From Bacteroidota bacterium (lineage in GTDB: Bacteria; Chlamydiota; Chlamydiia; Chlamydiales; FEN-1388), in contig JABDGV010000003.1 in NCBI GenBank assembly GCA_013285825.1, positions 26,405 through 90,404 on the forward strand: a stretch of 64,000 nt of DNA, in the 5' to 3' direction. Shown here piece after piece: positions 61,766 to 64,000 of the stretch (its first letter is position 1; the number at the start of each line of letters is the position of its first letter). Below the pieces are notes generated by a model, which saw nothing but the letters and a program-made list of their open reading frames with translations, was not told where the DNA came from and searched no databases. The translations under genes were made by a program, and so were the position numbers.

Positions 61766-63307
61766 ATGTCTACCACACGTGAATTTGGCAGGATACGATC
61801 CAATATCTGGCCAATCCATAGTTTTGAGGTTAAAAAGCTGGTACCAATGCTGGTCATGCTGACGCTGATCTGCTTTAACTACAGCATTTTACGCAATTTG
61901 AAAGACGCCCTCGTGATTACTGCCAAAAATTCCGGCGCCGAAGTACTCCCCTTTATTAAGGTCTGGGTAATTTTACCTGCAGCTGTCCTTTCAACAATGC
62001 TCTTTACCTACCTCTCCAATAAACTTTCCCGCTCTGCAGTGTTTCAAATCATCTTGGTAAGCTTTTTAATTTTCTTCTTTGTCTTTGGATTTATTATCTT
62101 TCCCATGCGTGAACAGCTCCACCCGCACGCCATGGCTGACTTTTTAGAAACTGTACTGCCTAAAGGCTTCATGGGCCTAATCGCCATGTTCCGCCACTGG
62201 ACGCTCACCTGCTTTTATGTCGTCTGCGAGCTTTGGAGCACGATGATTTTGAATGTGCTTTTCTGGAGCTTTGCAAACGAAATCACAAGAATTCAAGAAG
62301 CTCCCCGCTTTTACAGCGTGATGAGTATCTTCTCAAACATAGCTGCAATCGTTGCAGGTCAAACTGCCATTGCCCTTTCCTCCGAGGTTTTTGACCCAAC
62401 GCTTTCGTTTGGACACGATGCGTGGGAACAATCCCTCATGAAAATCATGGCCCTTATCGTGGCATCCGGTATCGGAGTCCTTCTTGCCTTCCGCTGGATG
62501 AATAAACATGTCTTAAGCAACCCCAAATATCTTCCTAAAGATGCTCAAGAAAAGGTGAAGAAAAAGGAAAAGAAACTGAGCTTCCGTCAAAGCTTAGTCT
62601 ACCTCGCCAACTCCAATTACCTGATCTGGATCGCAACGCTTGTCATCTCCTACAACTTGGTTATTAACTTGGTCGAGGTTATCTGGAAGGACCAGCTTCG
62701 CCAATACTGCACCTCTTCTCATGACTACAATGTCTATATCAACAACTTAACAAGCATCATGGGTATCATTTCAACCTCAGCATCCCTTGTTATGGCAGGC
62801 ATGATTCGAAGGTTTGGATGGACCTTTACAGCCCTTATTACACCGGTCGTACTCCTCATTACCACCGCCGGCTTCTTCTCATGTCTTTTCTTCGATGGAT
62901 CGCTTGGACCTATCTTGACCATGTTTTTTGGGATTACCCCTCTTGCTCTTGCAGTCTTTTTAGGCTCAACGCAAAACTGCTTCAGCAAAGCGGCCAAGTA
63001 CTCGGTATTTGATGCGACTAAAGAGATGGCCTTCGTTCCTCTTACTCCTGAGCATAAGCTCAAGGGCAAAGCGGCTATCGACGGTATTGGCTCGAGATTG
63101 GGTAAATCGGGCGGATCGGTTATCCACCAAGGTCTTCTCATTTTCTTTGGAACACTTTCAGCAAGCGCGCCTTACGTTGGAATCATCTTAGTTGGCGTTA
63201 TGTTTGTCTGGATTGCAGCTGTTCGCTCGCTCGGCACAGAGTTTACCAAGTGCCTTACTGGCGACCAAAAGCATCCTGATGGTGAACCGGAACTCACGCC
63301 TGCTTAA
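61766..63307 (+). CDS. Nucleotide transporter of the ATP/ADP translocase family (NTT), copy 3
   Basis: A 513-residue NTT-family protein with about 12 helices. Blocks: LRNLKDALVITAKNSGAEVLPF, INLVEVIWKDQLRQYC and KYSVFDATKEMAFVPLTPEHKLKGKAAIDG. A good ribosome site (AAAGGGG) precedes the ATG. It has a promoter in the 68-base gap after copy 2, so each transporter can be regulated on its own. Protochlamydia amoebophila has five NTTs with distinct substrates (ATP/ADP, all NTPs, NAD, GTP/ATP, UTP); three genes within 16.5 kb here suggest a similar division. Confidence 0.94.
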   Translation: MSTTREFGRIRSNIWPIHSFEVKKLVPMLVMLTLICFNYSILRNLKDALVITAKNSGAEVLPFIKVWVILPAAVLSTMLFTYLSNKLSRSAVFQIILVSFLIFFFVFGFIIFPMREQLHPHAMADFLETVLPKGFMGLIAMFRHWTLTCFYVVCELWSTMILNVLFWSFANEITRIQEAPRFYSVMSIFSNIAAIVAGQTAIALSSEVFDPTLSFGHDAWEQSLMKIMALIVASGIGVLLAFRWMNKHVLSNPKYLPKDAQEKVKKKEKKLSFRQSLVYLANSNYLIWIATLVISYNLVINLVEVIWKDQLRQYCTSSHDYNVYINNLTSIMGIISTSASLVMAGMIRRFGWTFTALITPVVLLITTAGFFSCLFFDGSLGPILTMFFGITPLALAVFLGSTQNCFSKAAKYSVFDATKEMAFVPLTPEHKLKGKAAIDGIGSRLGKSGGSVIHQGLLIFFGTLSASAPYVGIILVGVMFVWIAAVRSLGTEFTKCLTGDQKHPDGEPELTPA

Positions 63308-63319
63308 ACATTAAAAAAA

Positions 63320-63353
63320 TTCACTCTGAGAAGACAGCGAGAGTGAAATTTTT
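63320..63353 (+). terminator. Intrinsic terminator of NTT copy 3
   Basis: TTCACTCT (63320-63327) pairs with AGAGTGAA (63340-63347), and ATTTTT follows. It lies 12 bases after the stop codon. Confidence 0.7.
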
Positions 63354-63376
63354 AAAATCTCTTATCCTAATTAGAA

Positions 63377-63406
63377 TTGACATAATACTAATTTTGCTGA
63401 TATAAT
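63377..63406 (+). promoter_or_regulatory. Consensus sigma-70-type promoter of the Inc-like gene
   Basis: TTGACA (63377-63382) and TATAAT (63401-63406) are both perfect consensus hexamers, 18 bases apart. The mRNA would begin near 63413, followed by an AAAGGA ribosome site and ATG at 63443. This is the strongest promoter visible in the window. Confidence 0.75.
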
Positions 63407-63442
63407 TAATTTGTTTAATTAACTAACTAAAGGAAAATTTGC

Positions 63443-64000
63443 ATGACTAAAATTACTAATAATTCAGTCGTACTCACTAATGAGCAAATGGAAAAGAATG
63501 TTACCCTTCTTGATTCCATCGTTGATGGAATTCGTTCAGAATATGACAAAATGAACTATACCGAAACTCAAATTACCAAAAAGATAAAAGAAACAATTAA
63601 AACTAAATTAACCGCTGATTCCAATGGCAATTTAGTAACCAAAGAAAACCAATCTTCAACAAACTTGACACGTGCTCGACTTATTAATACGATTAAGGCA
63701 ACAGCAAAAAAAATAATCGAAAAATTTGATGCCTGCACAGACTATGATAGCATGTGGAAACACACGGACGAGTCTGGGCTGATTATCAAAGCTGACCCAA
63801 AAGTCACAAAGGCTTGGAAAGGAGTGAAATCTGTTGTGACTAACTCTCTTCCTTTAAACCCTAACAATCCCCTTTCAACCCTCTTACTTCCTGTGACACT
63901 TCCTGTCATTACAATGTTAAGCCCCATAGTGGTACTCGGTTCGGTTGCTTCAGCCATCACTGGAACAGAAGTTGGGGAGGTAAAGCTCTCTACATTCGGT
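63443..64000 (+). CDS. Inc-like membrane protein, cut by the window edge
   Basis: The frame is open from the ATG at 63443 (AAAGGA 8 bases upstream) to the right edge, 186 residues. Residues 1-135 are hydrophilic and helical, Lys/Thr/Asn-rich (TLLDSIVDGIRSEYDKM; ITKKIKETIKTKL), without signal peptide. Residues about 144-174 form a hydrophobic stretch (LLLPVTLPVITMLSPIVVLG) long enough for one or two membrane passes with prolines between. An N-terminal polar part and a bilobed hydrophobic stretch recall chlamydial inclusion-membrane (Inc) proteins secreted by type III. The rest of the gene is outside the window. Family unknown. Confidence 0.6.
   Translation, partial: MTKITNNSVVLTNEQMEKNVTLLDSIVDGIRSEYDKMNYTETQITKKIKETIKTKLTADSNGNLVTKENQSSTNLTRARLINTIKATAKKIIEKFDACTDYDSMWKHTDESGLIIKADPKVTKAWKGVKSVVTNSLPLNPNNPLSTLLLPVTLPVITMLSPIVVLGSVASAITGTEVGEVKLSTFG

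Overview
The window comes from a member of the phylum Chlamydiae, most likely an amoeba-associated or other environmental lineage rather than Chlamydiaceae. The evidence is a set of chlamydial hallmarks: three nucleotide transporters of the ATP/ADP translocase family, the developmental regulator EUO, a manganese/iron ABC operon whose permease is fused to a DtxR-type repressor (YtgCR), a fused SecDF, a DUF2709 protein, and gene order recalled from Chlamydia (gltX-euo-recJ-secDF, murA/argS, DUF2709-tsaE-dnaQ, a CT415-417-like metal ABC set). Genes absent from Chlamydiaceae as far as I recall (PutA, FosX, EpmB, polymorphic-toxin remnants, a RasGEF-like protein) and the many paralogues point away from the human and animal pathogens. 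No database search was possible; family names rest on motifs I can read.

Layout. 1-9.5 kb: a left-truncated RasGEF-like effector candidate (-), NADH dehydrogenase type II and a bifunctional PutA (+), two tiny secreted Q/R/E-rich paralogues (-), a thioredoxin-fold protein and RarA. 9.5-15.9 kb: a 2114-residue alpha-helical-repeat protein carrying four Smr-like modules. 15.9-20.1 kb: a tandem pair of peptide deformylases, one with a signal peptide, two tRNA-Ser genes and a zinc/manganese-type ABC transporter. 20.2-25.5 kb: DnaB, two lineage-specific proteins, an ABC-F ATPase and FosX. 25.5-27.2 kb: a rearrangement scar in which a zeta-toxin-like kinase and a polymorphic toxin, both missing their 5' halves, meet head to head; the small partner genes (probable antitoxin and immunity protein) are intact. 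27.2-31.2 kb: ytgABCRD operon. 31.3-46.6 kb: a basic protein, a CysJ-like reductase, GltX, an atypical protein kinase, Tsp protease, EUO, and the secDF-recJ-RNA methyltransferase operon. 46.8-55 kb: nucleotide transporter, MurA, EpmB, a large unknown protein at the position occupied by tarp in Chlamydia, and ArgS. 55-64 kb: DUF2709-tsaE-engB-dnaQ operon, a SycD-like TPR chaperone with a small partner, Pgk, two tandem nucleotide transporters and the start of an Inc-like membrane protein.

The genes fit an obligate intracellular life. The nucleotide transporters take energy and nucleotides from the host, the metal transporters scavenge Mn/Fe/Zn with self-encoded repression, EUO controls the developmental cycle, and several proteins (RasGEF-like, kinase, Inc-like, SycD-like chaperone pair, giant repeat protein) are candidates for host interaction. 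MurA keeps the fosfomycin-sensitive cysteine, which makes the nearby fosX meaningful.

Intergenic DNA is short (none over 300 bases) but carries four large imperfect palindromes of two sequence families (CACAGAG type and CGCAAAG type), several readable sigma-70-like promoters with a recurring TATACT -10 box, and intrinsic terminators. Two promoters (rarA, epmB) lie so close to the start codon that leaderless or near-leaderless mRNAs are expected.
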